This document shows, in pieces, positions 12,593 through 20,913 of a stretch of DNA of 64,000 bases. Each line of letters begins with the position of its first letter. Position 1 is the first letter of the stretch. The position numbers and the translations under genes were made by a program. The DNA is taken from contig JAJGOT010000122.1 of NCBI GenBank assembly GCA_022457155.1, positions 1,335,501 through 1,399,500 of the forward strand. The letters are read 5' to 3'. This DNA comes from Cladopsammia gracilis. Lineage: Eukaryota; Cnidaria; Anthozoa; Scleractinia; Dendrophylliidae. The notes under the pieces are model-generated. The model made no database searches. It saw nothing but the letters and a program-made list of their open reading frames with translations, and was not told the origin of the DNA.

Positions 12593-13256
12593 ATGGAGTG
12601 GTCTGAAAAGCACGATGCTATTTTTTGCCGGGAAATCCTAGTAAGCGAGCCGTATTAATACAAACCTCGAACAGTAGAGAGAGGAAAAGTATGGGACGAA
12701 ATAGCCGGAACACTCAACAGCATTAAGGATCTGAAGTTTAAAGTCGCAAAGTGATCGATTCGAGAGCATTTCCAGCTTCTGCTTTCAAAATTCAAAACAA
12801 AAATGAGAATGGAGCAGCGGGCATCTGGAATTAAAGTCGAAGATACCGAAGTTGATAAGGCAATGGAAGAAATTTATGAGAAATTGGAGGCTTCAGAAGA
12901 GGAACAGCTTAAAGAAACAGGCAGCAAGAAGAGAAAAGCTGAGGTAGATAAAGCTAGTGCGGAAGAAGTAAGGCTCAGGGCCACTGAAACATTAAGCGAG
13001 ACAAAAAAGAGACACAACGCCAAAGATGGCTTTGCTGTCAAACCTAAGAAAGCATGAAGAAGTGGCGGAGAAACTGGATTTCCTACGATAAAAATCAGAA
13101 AGGGATTACCAGTTTCGCCAAGAAGAGCTGCGAATGAAACAGAAAGAACAAGAAAATCAGCAGAACATTCAACAGCAACAGTTGGAAATGATGAGGATGA
13201 TGCAACAGCAAAATAATACTATGATGCTTCTCATGTCTAAATTAGTAAACAAATAG
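12593..13256 (+). pseudogene. Myb-like DNA-binding partner of a PIF/Harbinger element
   Basis: It starts at ATG 12593 (MEWSEKHDAIFCREIL), followed by TVERGKVWDEIAGTLNS, a typical Myb/SANT trihelix. In-frame stops fall near 12657 and 12751. A Lys/Glu-rich helical stretch (12803-13057) follows and then, in another frame, a Gln/Met-rich tail ending at 13256. In PIF/Harbinger transposons a Myb-like protein imports or assists the DDE nuclease. Here it is convergent with a Harbinger nuclease fragment 250 bp away, which supports that pairing. Confidence 0.6.
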
Positions 13257-13505
13257 ACGCTCCATGCATGTATTGAACTTATAGACTGATAAACTGTTTC
13301 CGTTAAAGCTTGTTGTCGTGTATTAAATTTGTATAGTTAGTTACACTTTATAGTTTTATATTGGCTGTTCAGTTGAGGTTTTAGTTGCAAACAGTGATCC
13401 TTCCATTTTGAGCTGATGCCATGCGAATGAAGTTATGAAGAACTAGTTCCACATTTTAAAATTTGTAATCTTCAAAGAATAAACGTATGCACCGTTCACA
13501 GTTTT

Positions 13506-13917
13506 TCAAACAAAATAGTCTGCTAGTGTTGGAGGGTCACAATCAAAGAACTCAGATGTGGTGTTGCCATAAAGACATGTCGGTGCATTTCTCAGTATGG
13601 CACAAACAATATACATTTTTCCAACACTACTGAGGCCAATTTTAAGGTTTTTCTTGTAATCTAAAAACTTGAAATAGTTAACTATGTACCGAAACAGCCA
13701 CTCCACAGCAATCTTCACTTGACTCATGGACGTGTTGTATGCCTGCATGTCTGGTGTCAAGACAGCATTTCGGTATGGTGCTTGAAGTTGCACCCGTAGA
13801 GGGTATGCTGGATCCCCATAGATACATATAGGTTGACCCAGGGGAGATACAGCATGTAATTGTAACTGAATAAAGTAATCCAGAATCTGCCAGCATCCCC
13901 GCATCGTACTTTCGGCC
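13506..13917 (-). pseudogene. PIF/Harbinger DDE nuclease, C-terminal part
   Basis: The minus-strand frame reads ICIYGDPAYPLRVQLQAPY, containing the second catalytic Asp region (GDPAYP). It continues with MSQVKIAVEWLFRYIVNYF, which has the conserved catalytic Glu (VEWLF), then KKNLKIGLSSVGKMYIVCAILRN and a C-terminus PPTLADYFV. This is the standard layout of the DDE_Tnp_4 Harbinger family. The N-terminal part with the first Asp is missing or scrambled upstream of 13917. It is convergent with the Myb-like gene at 12593-13256. Confidence 0.7.
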
Positions 13918-14006
13918 CTCTAAGAAAAAAGAACATCTTTAGATAACTATCTCTGACCCCCAGCACCCCCTCCCCCCCAAAAAAATAAATAAAATTAAAG
14001 TAATAT

Positions 14007-14118
14007 ATTTGTTCTCTAATCACTCTGCAGTGAAACGAGAACAAATCATTTTCACTCTAAATATCACACACTAAGGCAAGAATCAGGAATAGGCATCTCG
14101 TTTATTGATAGCTGGACT
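14007..14118. repeat. Direct repeat, copy 1 (partner at 14544-14641)
   Basis: About 100 bases starting ATTTGTTCTCTAATCACTCT recur almost unchanged 537 bases downstream. The first copy has a ~15-base insertion (ATATCACACACTA) after CACTCTA. It lies inside the 10.7-kb CACTA-like element and does not code. Confidence 0.6.
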
Positions 14119-14543
14119 ATATAAACGTTCACGGGCAATGTACAAGGATACTGTGATCGTTCAACAAATAATGAGGACAATTGCCAATTATCCAAAGCTA
14201 TCCGATGAGCTAATATAATTTACATTTCACACGAATAGAAAATTTACAACAAACGTAAAAACTTCGGTCTCAGTTTACCCAAAGTAGTTTAACCAAATTA
14301 ACTGGTTATTTTCGCTTAAAGACAACATAAGCCTTCATGTCCAAGTATAATGTATCTGATTACAAACAATAACAAAATTAAAGAAAATTTACAGAAACGT
14401 AGCGAGAGATGCCGTCGAGTGACCTTGAAAACTGCGAAAACACCTTATATACCTATTAATAACAAATAGTCACGCACGCTGTAATACCGACACCTTCGTA
14501 CAAGCACCAAAACAAGCGTGCATTCCTTAACGTGAGAAAATAC

Positions 14544-14641
14544 ATTTGTTCTCTAATCACTCTGCAGTGAAACGAGAACAAATCATTTTCACTCTAAGGC
14601 AAGAATCAGGAATAGGCATCTCGTTTATTGATAGCTGGACT
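14544..14641. repeat. Direct repeat, copy 2
   Basis: Second copy of the repeat at 14007-14118, without the short insertion. The sequence between the copies (14119-14543) has no coding signal. Confidence 0.6.
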
Positions 14642-14939
14642 GTCAATTCCATAATCGAAATAAAGAAAGAGAATGAAGGAACAAAAATCCTAAAGTTCCA
14701 AACTTTAGAGACTAAAAGCAACGCCGAAGTTATCGTTAATATAGCTATCCTTAGCTAATTTGTCTTAGCGCCAACGACCATGGCGTTTAAGTAACCTATC
14801 ATAAACACCTACGTTAACAGCGGCAGTAGCGCCTCGTAATGTGAAACTATTTGAGTAGGAAAACCTAATTGACAAAATGCATCCAATACTACCTCCCGGG
14901 CGCGGGTATATCAGATACCTGTGCTCCTTAAAGTATAAG

Positions 14940-15165
14940 AAGCTTTAGACCTTACAAAATGTAATGTACGAAAAAAACTTAAGTATGCGTAAAATATCAT
15001 AAAGATTTCGTTTACGACTTCTTACGGCGTCTGTAAAACTACGATTATAGTCTCACTATGCATTCTTTACACGCCATGGTTTTAAATGCATAAAGCCTTT
15101 CTTTACGAAAATGTAAAGGAGTCCGTAAATATACGTAAACAGGTTCTTTACGCATTCTTTAATGC
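14940..15165. repeat. Right subterminal repeat zone of the CACTA-like element
   Basis: TTTACG, CGTAAA and TTACGAC motifs repeat at short intervals, mirroring 4480-4789. The zone ends just before the inverted terminus at 15203. Confidence 0.5.
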
Positions 15166-15203
15166 GTCCAAACGGATGCATTAATTCGCAATTTCATGCT
15201 GTG

Positions 15204-15207
15204 ATTT
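15204..15207. repeat. Target-site duplication (right), ATTT
   Basis: Matches 4461-4464 and follows the CTGTG end of the CACTA-like element. Confidence 0.75.
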
Positions 15208-15791
15208 GTAGGCATTGGCAAAGTAAAACCGCTAAGGGTGCTTTGAAAGAACCACAACTTCCAGGTAGTGGTTAAGAAACTGGGGGAGGAATGTTCAATA
15301 TCTGAAGAGCTCTTTGTGCAGTTAGAAGCCTTTGTATGTGCTCTGTATGGTGCCAAGAAAGGTACATCTGATGCAAATGAGCTTCGTTGTGAACTTTTCT
15401 GTGCCAAGAAAGGTGCCAGCTGCCACTGTGCAGGGACCGCTTAAAGCACTGCCAACGAGCGAATTACCAAGCTGCAGTATGGAAGAACTCTCTACAGAAT
15501 AAGGAAGTGCCAACTCCAGTGGGCAAGGGTTGGTTTCTCGAAACCAATGTATATGGTGAAAGACTTGAAATTGATTGGATGGATAGCCAACTTGCACCAA
15601 GAGCAGTGATCGAGCTCATAGCATGCACTTGCAACAAGTCATGCGATAAAAACACATGTGATTGCATCCTTAATGGCTTAAAGTGCTCAGACCTCTGTAG
15701 GCTAACAACATGCTCCAACCAGTCAGAGGAAGGAGAAATCCGTTTAGAAGAAGTTGACGCCAACGATGAAGAAATTCCAGACCTGGACTGA
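15208..15791 (+). pseudogene. 3' part of the FEN-like repeated-family gene, with a Cys-rich tail
   Basis: It resumes with FVGIGKVKPLRVL, the helix-hairpin-helix-like motif expected after the GCD motif at about 4450. KKLGEECSISEELFVQLEAF and FCAKKGASCHC follow, and after a frameshift the closing block 15507-15791. That block contains ACTCNKSCDKNTCDC and CSDLCRLTTCSNQ, a dense cysteine cluster resembling CXC/tesmin-type zinc-binding segments, then an acidic end (EEIPDLD). Together with 1785-4460 this is one gene split by a transposon. The nuclease relationship is an inference from motif order. Confidence 0.5.
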
Positions 15792-16094
15792 GAACTAACT
15801 GTATGAATTGTTGTTATAATGCTTAAGATCAAAAGATATCTTAACGCTTTCACTCTTTTACCAATTTGTCTGCAGCACTGATTGAAAGCAGCAATCACCA
15901 GATGCAGAAAAAGGTAATGTTAATAATATAGGTTTCAGATAAAACATTTTTTAATGCATAAAACAGTAACTGTGCGAGTTACACCAACCAGCAACAGTAT
16001 GAATTAATTTGTTAATTATTTTAATCACAAATTTGATTTATATTTTTTTACTAGTTATTGTTTAGAAATATGCGTTAAAGATGATAAGAAGAAA

Positions 16095-16152
16095 AGTAGT
16101 AATGTACTACACTCTGAGGCAATTGCCTCAGAGAATGTAGTACATCACTACT
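16095..16152. repeat. Terminal palindrome of Polinton copy 1
   Basis: It runs AGTAGTAATGTACTAC ... GTAGTACATCACTACT around a perfect 22-bp core (CTCTGAGGCAATTGCCTCAGAG is 16113-16134), with one mismatch and one unpaired base in the arms. It is followed by TTTCTATCTGCTGGATT, shared with copy 2. The whole tip can fold into a hairpin. Confidence 0.7.
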
Positions 16153-16270
16153 TTCTATCTGCTGGATTTAAAATATAGAAATATTGAATGGCAAAAAATA
16201 AAATGGAAATATTAAATGGTAAAATCAAATGAAACTATATGTTAATAAAAACAAAGTGCGTTTATTTCAT

Positions 16271-16299
16271 TGCGTGATTCTCAGAAAAAACAGGAAGTC
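16271..16299. repeat. Subterminal motif GCGTGATTCTCAGAAAAAAC, first copy
   Basis: The 29-base sequence starting TGCGTGATTCTCAGAAAA recurs at 17157-17185 directly behind the VLTF3-like gene, in copy 2 at about 50321 (slightly altered), and inverted at the right end (32483-32508). Such motifs could be remnants of terminal repeats or replication sites. Confidence 0.6.
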
Positions 16300-16581
16300 G
16301 ATGATGTCATACAATAGGGGGTTCCCACAGGAAAATGAGTCATAATATTGCGTTTCAAGGTCATGAGACAGTCGTATGATTTCCCTCAACCAATCAAAAG
16401 CTTCACATTTTCACTTCACAATCGTGAAACGTTTCAGTGAAAAGTTATTAATTTGTGAAACTTTTCAGTGAAAGTCATTTGTGAAGTTTAGAGAAGATGC
16501 CTTACTCTCTGAAGCAATTGGACCAACGCTATCTCACAACTGCGGTATTTTTAAAAATATAATCTCATGTAATAGTATAGA

Positions 16582-17151
16582 ATGAATTGTAATTTGGAAA
16601 TTCATGACGAATTTAAGAATACAGGAGAGTTAACCTGTCCCTTTTGTGACCAACGATTAGCAGATGTTGTTAGAAATACGGAAGTTGTTGAATCATGTTG
16701 TGATAAAAAAGATATGTTTAATGACAATGGAATGAATGTTTGTAAAAATTGTGGTGTTGTTAATGGATATGATTTACAAGCTCCATATATTGATTTCCAT
16801 GATAACAAATATAAAATGACGAGAAAGAGTGTGTATATAAGAAAATATCATATTTTAAACGTTGTCAATGATATAGCACAACAGAATCATGTACAAATCA
16901 GTAATGATAATAGAGAGAAAATCCTGAGAATATTCGCTTTAATTAATGAAGTATTATCGCAGGTTAACAATAACCGTAAACGGATGATTAGTATTAAATT
17001 TGTTATCAAGCAATTATTTAGGATGCTTGAGCTTCCATACAAGAGTATTAAAGTAACGAAGTCAATGAAGACATTAAAATTCTATGAGACTTGGTGGAAA
17101 CATGTTTATGAATTGATAAAGAATGATATCAACAAAATTATTAAAAGGTGA
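16582..17151 (+). CDS. VLTF3/TFIIB-like zinc-ribbon transcription factor
   Basis: A 189-residue protein. Residues 19-57 form a zinc ribbon (CPFC ... CKNCG, Cys 19, 22, 54, 57). A basic tyrosine-rich stretch follows (YKMTRKSVYIRKYHI, 77-91), then a helical C-terminal half with RKRMISIKFVIKQLFRMLEL and a closing Trp-rich helix (YETWWKHVYEL). The combination of ribbon, Y-K-R motif and the 'F..K/QL...L' helix is that of the poxvirus late transcription factor VLTF3 family found in NCLDVs and some Polinton-related viruses. TFIIB-like is the alternative description. It is the leftmost gene, transcribed inward, and intact. Copy 2 has a deleted version at 51601-51983. Confidence 0.65.
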   Translation: MNCNLEIHDEFKNTGELTCPFCDQRLADVVRNTEVVESCCDKKDMFNDNGMNVCKNCGVVNGYDLQAPYIDFHDNKYKMTRKSVYIRKYHILNVVNDIAQQNHVQISNDNREKILRIFALINEVLSQVNNNRKRMISIKFVIKQLFRMLELPYKSIKVTKSMKTLKFYETWWKHVYELIKNDINKIIKR

Positions 17152-17156
17152 CCTGT

Positions 17157-17185
17157 TGCGTGATTCTCAGAAAAAACAGGAAGTC
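17157..17185. repeat. Subterminal motif, internal copy
   Basis: The 29 bases match 16271-16299 exactly and start six bases after the stop codon of the VLTF3-like gene. The following sequence (GTCAT..., GGG..., AATGAGT) also recalls the order after the first copy, so the VLTF3-like gene is bracketed by direct repeats. Confidence 0.6.
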
Positions 17186-17273
17186 ATACGTCATGTAAAG
17201 GGAAAAAACCCTTTGAATGAGTAACAAAATAAAAATTTATGGTAAAGTTTATCGTAGAATTTACTCTAAAAGT

Positions 17274-17736
17274 TTACTCGGAAATGAATTTTTTATCATA
17301 CTGTTTCTCGAATTTATCAGCAAGAGGACAAAGATCGATGATAATTTCATCTAACTGTCTCATTTCATTGATGAAAACAGTGTGGTTGAATTGATTTCCT
17401 CTGAGACATGAGCGTAAATCAACTAATACTTTTTGATATGTTGTGTATGCAAAATAAGACAATTTCACTGTATGTATTAAGCAATAAACCACTACCACTA
17501 ATTACTCCTAAAATAATAGGGTTTAATGTAATTGAACCAGCTATTGTACCAGTGGCTACTAAAGAAACTGATGTTAAATTCATAGCTAAATTCAATCTCT
17601 TGAAATATTTGAAAGCCTTCTTATAGCACCAAAAGCGTTTATGATAAAATTTATACAATGCTTTGATTTCAGATAATTTTTCTTGGCTGATGTTTTTATC
17701 AATATGGTTGAAATTGAATATATCTGTTTTAGTCAT
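17274..17736 (-). pseudogene. Two-TM membrane protein, frameshifted in copy 1
   Basis: It starts at 17736 (MTKTDIFNFNHID), the same start as the intact 160-residue homologue at 51973-52455. A basic helix (YHKRFWCYKKAFKYFKRL) leads into a hydrophobic hairpin of two potential membrane helices. After about 17440-17495 the frame shifts, and the C-terminal helix continues in another frame to 17274 (QLDEIIIDLCPLADKFEKQY). The shape (basic helix, 2TM hairpin, long helix) recalls SLATT-type 2TM effector domains, but this is only a topological resemblance. It is convergent with the VLTF3-like gene. Confidence 0.6.
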
Positions 17737-17809
17737 TATATTATATATTTGGATAATAATATTTTAGGATTTGAAATGAGGCAATATAATACACCACTTA
17801 TTTGGCCCA

Positions 17810-18157
17810 TTATTGGAGATTTTTTACTTTCTTCGGCAATGAATGGTAGCAATATGTGTATCCAGGCCCTTTTTCATAGTCATTATAAAATCTTCCATAT
17901 GCATCATGAAAAATAGCATGTTTAATTAAAAATTGGTATTTGGTGTTTATAGTACAAGAACCTGGTCCTATTAATCCAATGTCAGAGTGTTTTTCTAATA
18001 TTTGGTTAAATGATATTGGCTCATTAAAATAGTTTACATACAAAAATTGATATATTAAAGCCGATTTTAATATTGCATCTTTAGTATCAGGATGTAGGTT
18101 TTTTTGGGTTGTGAAAAATTTATTACAAAAATTAATTGACTGTGTGAGAATTGCCAT
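17810..18157 (-). CDS. Conserved small Polinton protein of unknown function (115 aa)
   Basis: It starts at 18157 behind TATATATATAA. It has a helical N-terminus (INFCNKFFTTQKNLHP) and a conserved Gly/Cys segment (IGLIGPGSCTINTKYQF) followed by GRFYNDYEKGPGYTYCYHS. By eye about 100 of 115 positions match the homologue at 52476-52877, the best-conserved protein between the two copies. It has no membrane segment or motif I can name. It lies between the 2TM protein and the fibre gene, all on the minus strand. Confidence 0.75.
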   Translation of the reverse strand: MAILTQSINFCNKFFTTQKNLHPDTKDAILKSALIYQFLYVNYFNEPISFNQILEKHSDIGLIGPGSCTINTKYQFLIKHAIFHDAYGRFYNDYEKGPGYTYCYHSLPKKVKNLQ

Positions 18158-18191
18158 TTATATATATATCAATATATTACATAATTATATA

Positions 18192-20765
18192 TTAAAACTC
18201 TTCAAAAAGTGCACTGATATGGCAATTATAAGGTGCAAATTTAATGTCATCATCAAATGATATCAATTTGATTTGTACGTCTGCATCTTCCCTGAAATTG
18301 ATAACTGATGTTGATATATTGAAAGTGTATAAAATTTTATTTGATGTTTTTTCCCAATTCTGCGGAGCGAACGAAGTGTTATGAATTAATATAAACATTT
18401 TTTCATATCCTTCAGGCGGTTTATCGTCCAATATCATCAGCCATAATTTTATAAGTTTCAAATTGATTAATGCAATAAAAGATAATGAACCGTTGAATAT
18501 GATATCATAACTGTTCTTATTTTTCATATAATTGCCTAAAAATATGAATTTTTGTAACTGTTTGGGTTTTGGTAAACCAATTAGGTTTCTACCATTCATA
18601 TCAATATCGGTCTCCATAACCATTTTTCCGCCCTCAATTACATAAACAGTATCAAATACATCTGGATTGACACTCGAGACATGACCTTGAACGCCATAAA
18701 CGATTAGATGTGCTTTCTTTGTATTCCCTTTTGATATACTTCCATGAAGATCTATCATAATATATTCAGGTGGAGATACCTGATACTTATGTAAATGAAC
18801 AATGCTTTTTGTATATCCTTCAGTGTTGAATATCTTTGTAGTTTGCTGTCCGATATTAAGAACTGATGAGACAACATTGACAGATGTCGAACTAATGTGA
18901 GCTTTATCTGGAACGAAAAACTCGATCACCATAGTGTACTCACCTTGAGGAAGTTTGTATGCATTAAAACCTATCCTTGACCTGAACTCATCGTTATTGT
19001 CTGTCGTAAGAGTCATATCATAGGCTTTCTTATTGATTTTGTGTGGACTGGATACAAAATTGATAATACCATGAACAACAATATTACTCTCCGACGAGCT
19101 CTCGTTCACATCTTCCATCAGGTATCTGAAAACGTCTTTTTCTGCAGTAGAGGAAGTTATGTGTGACTTGTTAACATAACTCTTATAATCGTCTGTTATT
19201 CGTGTATACAAGTTTGTATTAGAATCATTGAGTTCGGTGTTGAAGAATGAAACATTTACGGCAGCACTATTCTCATGTGGTTTAGGTGTTGCTAAATAAG
19301 TAATTTTATAACTTTGCATATCAAGATCGCTGGAAATCGTTTTGTCTAATTTTTCGTTTAAATGTGTATCAACATATGTCTTTGTACTAGCTTCTGCACC
19401 ATATTTTGGTTCTGCAAGATTGAATATACTATGATGTGCCATATCAAGTCTATTTTCCATTGGAGAAATTTCCTTTCGTGATAAAAACATTCTTCTTATA
19501 TCTTCATAACATGGAATCGAATCATAATGAGTTTGATAATAACTGAAATTTTGTTGTTTGCTATTAGTAACATTATACATCTCCTTCAAATCAACATCTT
19601 TGGTCACTTCATGTGTATGTGCTGGGGCATCAGGGTGATATTTTTTCAAAATTATCATATTCACCGCAGAAAGATCATTGCCTTCATCCGTGTTCACATT
19701 GGTGATAAGTTTTCGATTCATGTTGATTTCTGAAGGATTAATGATTTTATTTCCTCGCAGATCCAAATCTGCAGTCATATGAGTTGTTCCATCTAACTTT
19801 AAATAATGCGTGTCTCCATACTCTTTGTTAACAGCATCTTTTTCTGAAATTGGTGTTTTTAAATTTCTTATATTATTGTTTTTCATATGAAGATTTGCTG
19901 TAACTAATGGTAAATGCTTACTAACAAACGTATTTCTAGCAAAATTGAAATTAATCACATTATCCAAGCCAGTAACTTGTCCTATATTTACTAATTGTCT
20001 ACCTTGCATATCGTAATCACCATCCTCTGTTAATTTGAACCCTACTCCAGGCAACCCACGTTGCGGTGTCGCCGTTGATGTTGACGATGGTAAAATTCCA
20101 TTTGAGTAACTCATATATAATTGAGTTATATTATATTTTTCCATTGAAATTCTTAGTTGTGAATTTCCGTGGCTTATCAATATATACGAAGGAATATGGT
20201 TCTTTAGTGCTTTCTCATATAATTCTTTTGGAATACTGTTTTCACGGCAAATTAGACTCTTCTCATTAGCACTTGGGAATTCGTAAATAGAGAAATGTGA
20301 ACAGTTCAATCTTATGTCTTTTGGTGTCTTATAGTAGCTTTGACTCAGATAAATCACACTGCAATTTTTGTGTCTCCCTCGTATAAAATAGTCGACCAAT
20401 GGTTTTTGGTTTTTATTACATACGAAATCGTCAAATACTACTAATTTCTGTGAGTCACAGTCAATGTCTTCAACGGGAATAATCTCATCATTGTTTGCTT
20501 CAATAACTTCATAGCCAACTTCATCACTTATTGGTTGGAACATATCCATAAGATTCTGGTACTTAGACTGCTCTAAGTTTTTAGCATAAAGATATACTTT
20601 ATCAAAATACAACAGATGGATGATCATATGCATTAGTGCATTAGTTTTACCAGAACCGCTGGGTCCGCAAACCAACATCCGAAATGATCGATCAGGCATG
20701 AATTCATATAACTGTTTAAAGTTTGAGACAACATCGTCTTCAACGTCATAATTTGGTATTTTCAT
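18192..20765 (-). CDS. Packaging ATPase fused to a tail-fibre-like protein (857 aa)
   Basis: Residues 1-~215 are a FtsK/HerA-type DNA-packaging ATPase: Walker A GPSGSGKT at 34-41, Walker B VVFDD at 109-113, and a sensor-like VIYLSQS. Without any stop the frame continues at about residue 240 into fibre-like sequence (VGFKLTEDGDYDMQG, LDNVINFNF), with repeats of the DAVNK-Y-DTHY / TKTYVDTH type known from phage tail fibres, a conserved middle domain (YLMEDVNESSSE, EYTMVIEF) and a C-terminal tip ending FAPYNCHISALFEEF. In copy 2 these are two genes. The fusion is therefore specific to this copy, and I see no frameshift that would create it artificially. ATG at 20765 lies behind ATAATATAA and is divergent from the gene at 20914. 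Confidence 0.8.
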   Translation of the reverse strand: MKIPNYDVEDDVVSNFKQLYEFMPDRSFRMLVCGPSGSGKTNALMHMIIHLLYFDKVYLYAKNLEQSKYQNLMDMFQPISDEVGYEVIEANNDEIIPVEDIDCDSQKLVVFDDFVCNKNQKPLVDYFIRGRHKNCSVIYLSQSYYKTPKDIRLNCSHFSIYEFPSANEKSLICRENSIPKELYEKALKNHIPSYILISHGNSQLRISMEKYNITQLYMSYSNGILPSSTSTATPQRGLPGVGFKLTEDGDYDMQGRQLVNIGQVTGLDNVINFNFARNTFVSKHLPLVTANLHMKNNNIRNLKTPISEKDAVNKEYGDTHYLKLDGTTHMTADLDLRGNKIINPSEINMNRKLITNVNTDEGNDLSAVNMIILKKYHPDAPAHTHEVTKDVDLKEMYNVTNSKQQNFSYYQTHYDSIPCYEDIRRMFLSRKEISPMENRLDMAHHSIFNLAEPKYGAEASTKTYVDTHLNEKLDKTISSDLDMQSYKITYLATPKPHENSAAVNVSFFNTELNDSNTNLYTRITDDYKSYVNKSHITSSTAEKDVFRYLMEDVNESSSESNIVVHGIINFVSSPHKINKKAYDMTLTTDNNDEFRSRIGFNAYKLPQGEYTMVIEFFVPDKAHISSTSVNVVSSVLNIGQQTTKIFNTEGYTKSIVHLHKYQVSPPEYIMIDLHGSISKGNTKKAHLIVYGVQGHVSSVNPDVFDTVYVIEGGKMVMETDIDMNGRNLIGLPKPKQLQKFIFLGNYMKNKNSYDIIFNGSLSFIALINLKLIKLWLMILDDKPPEGYEKMFILIHNTSFAPQNWEKTSNKILYTFNISTSVINFREDADVQIKLISFDDDIKFAPYNCHISALFEEF

Positions 20766-20795
20766 TTATATTATATGGGTATATTATTTCAATAT

Positions 20796-20855
20796 AACAT
20801 GGTGTATAACACGGTGTACAACACGGTGTAGATCACGATGTAGAACACGGTGTTA
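20796..20855. promoter_or_regulatory. Five 12-bp iterons in the divergent promoter
   Basis: AACACGGTGTAG-like units repeat five times without gaps (20796, 20808, 20820, 20832, 20844). They lie between the ATPase-fibre gene (minus) and the minor capsid gene (plus). The same spot in copy 2 has a different array (10 bp x 4). They could bind a regulator or an origin protein. Confidence 0.6.
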
Positions 20856-20913
20856 AACGTTATTTTTTATATATAATTTCCCATTTTTATGTAATGTAAT
20901 AATATAACAATAA

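Larger units (their letters stand above)
4465..15203. mobile_element. CACTA/EnSpm-like DNA transposon, ~10.7 kb, carrying nested elements
   Basis: The ends are inverted repeats that begin CACAGCATGAAATTG (4465-4479 and its complement ending at 15203). Fifteen bases match exactly, and the match continues imperfectly for about 15 more. Inside both ends are many short TTTACG/CGTAAA repeats (about 4485-4789 and 14940-15165), the subterminal-repeat pattern known for CACTA elements. A 4-bp duplication (ATTT) flanks it. It contains a decayed tnp2-like transposase on the minus strand (7431-11993), which fits the superfamily. Nested insertions at 4790-7028 and about 12593-13917 inflate its length. Confidence 0.7.
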
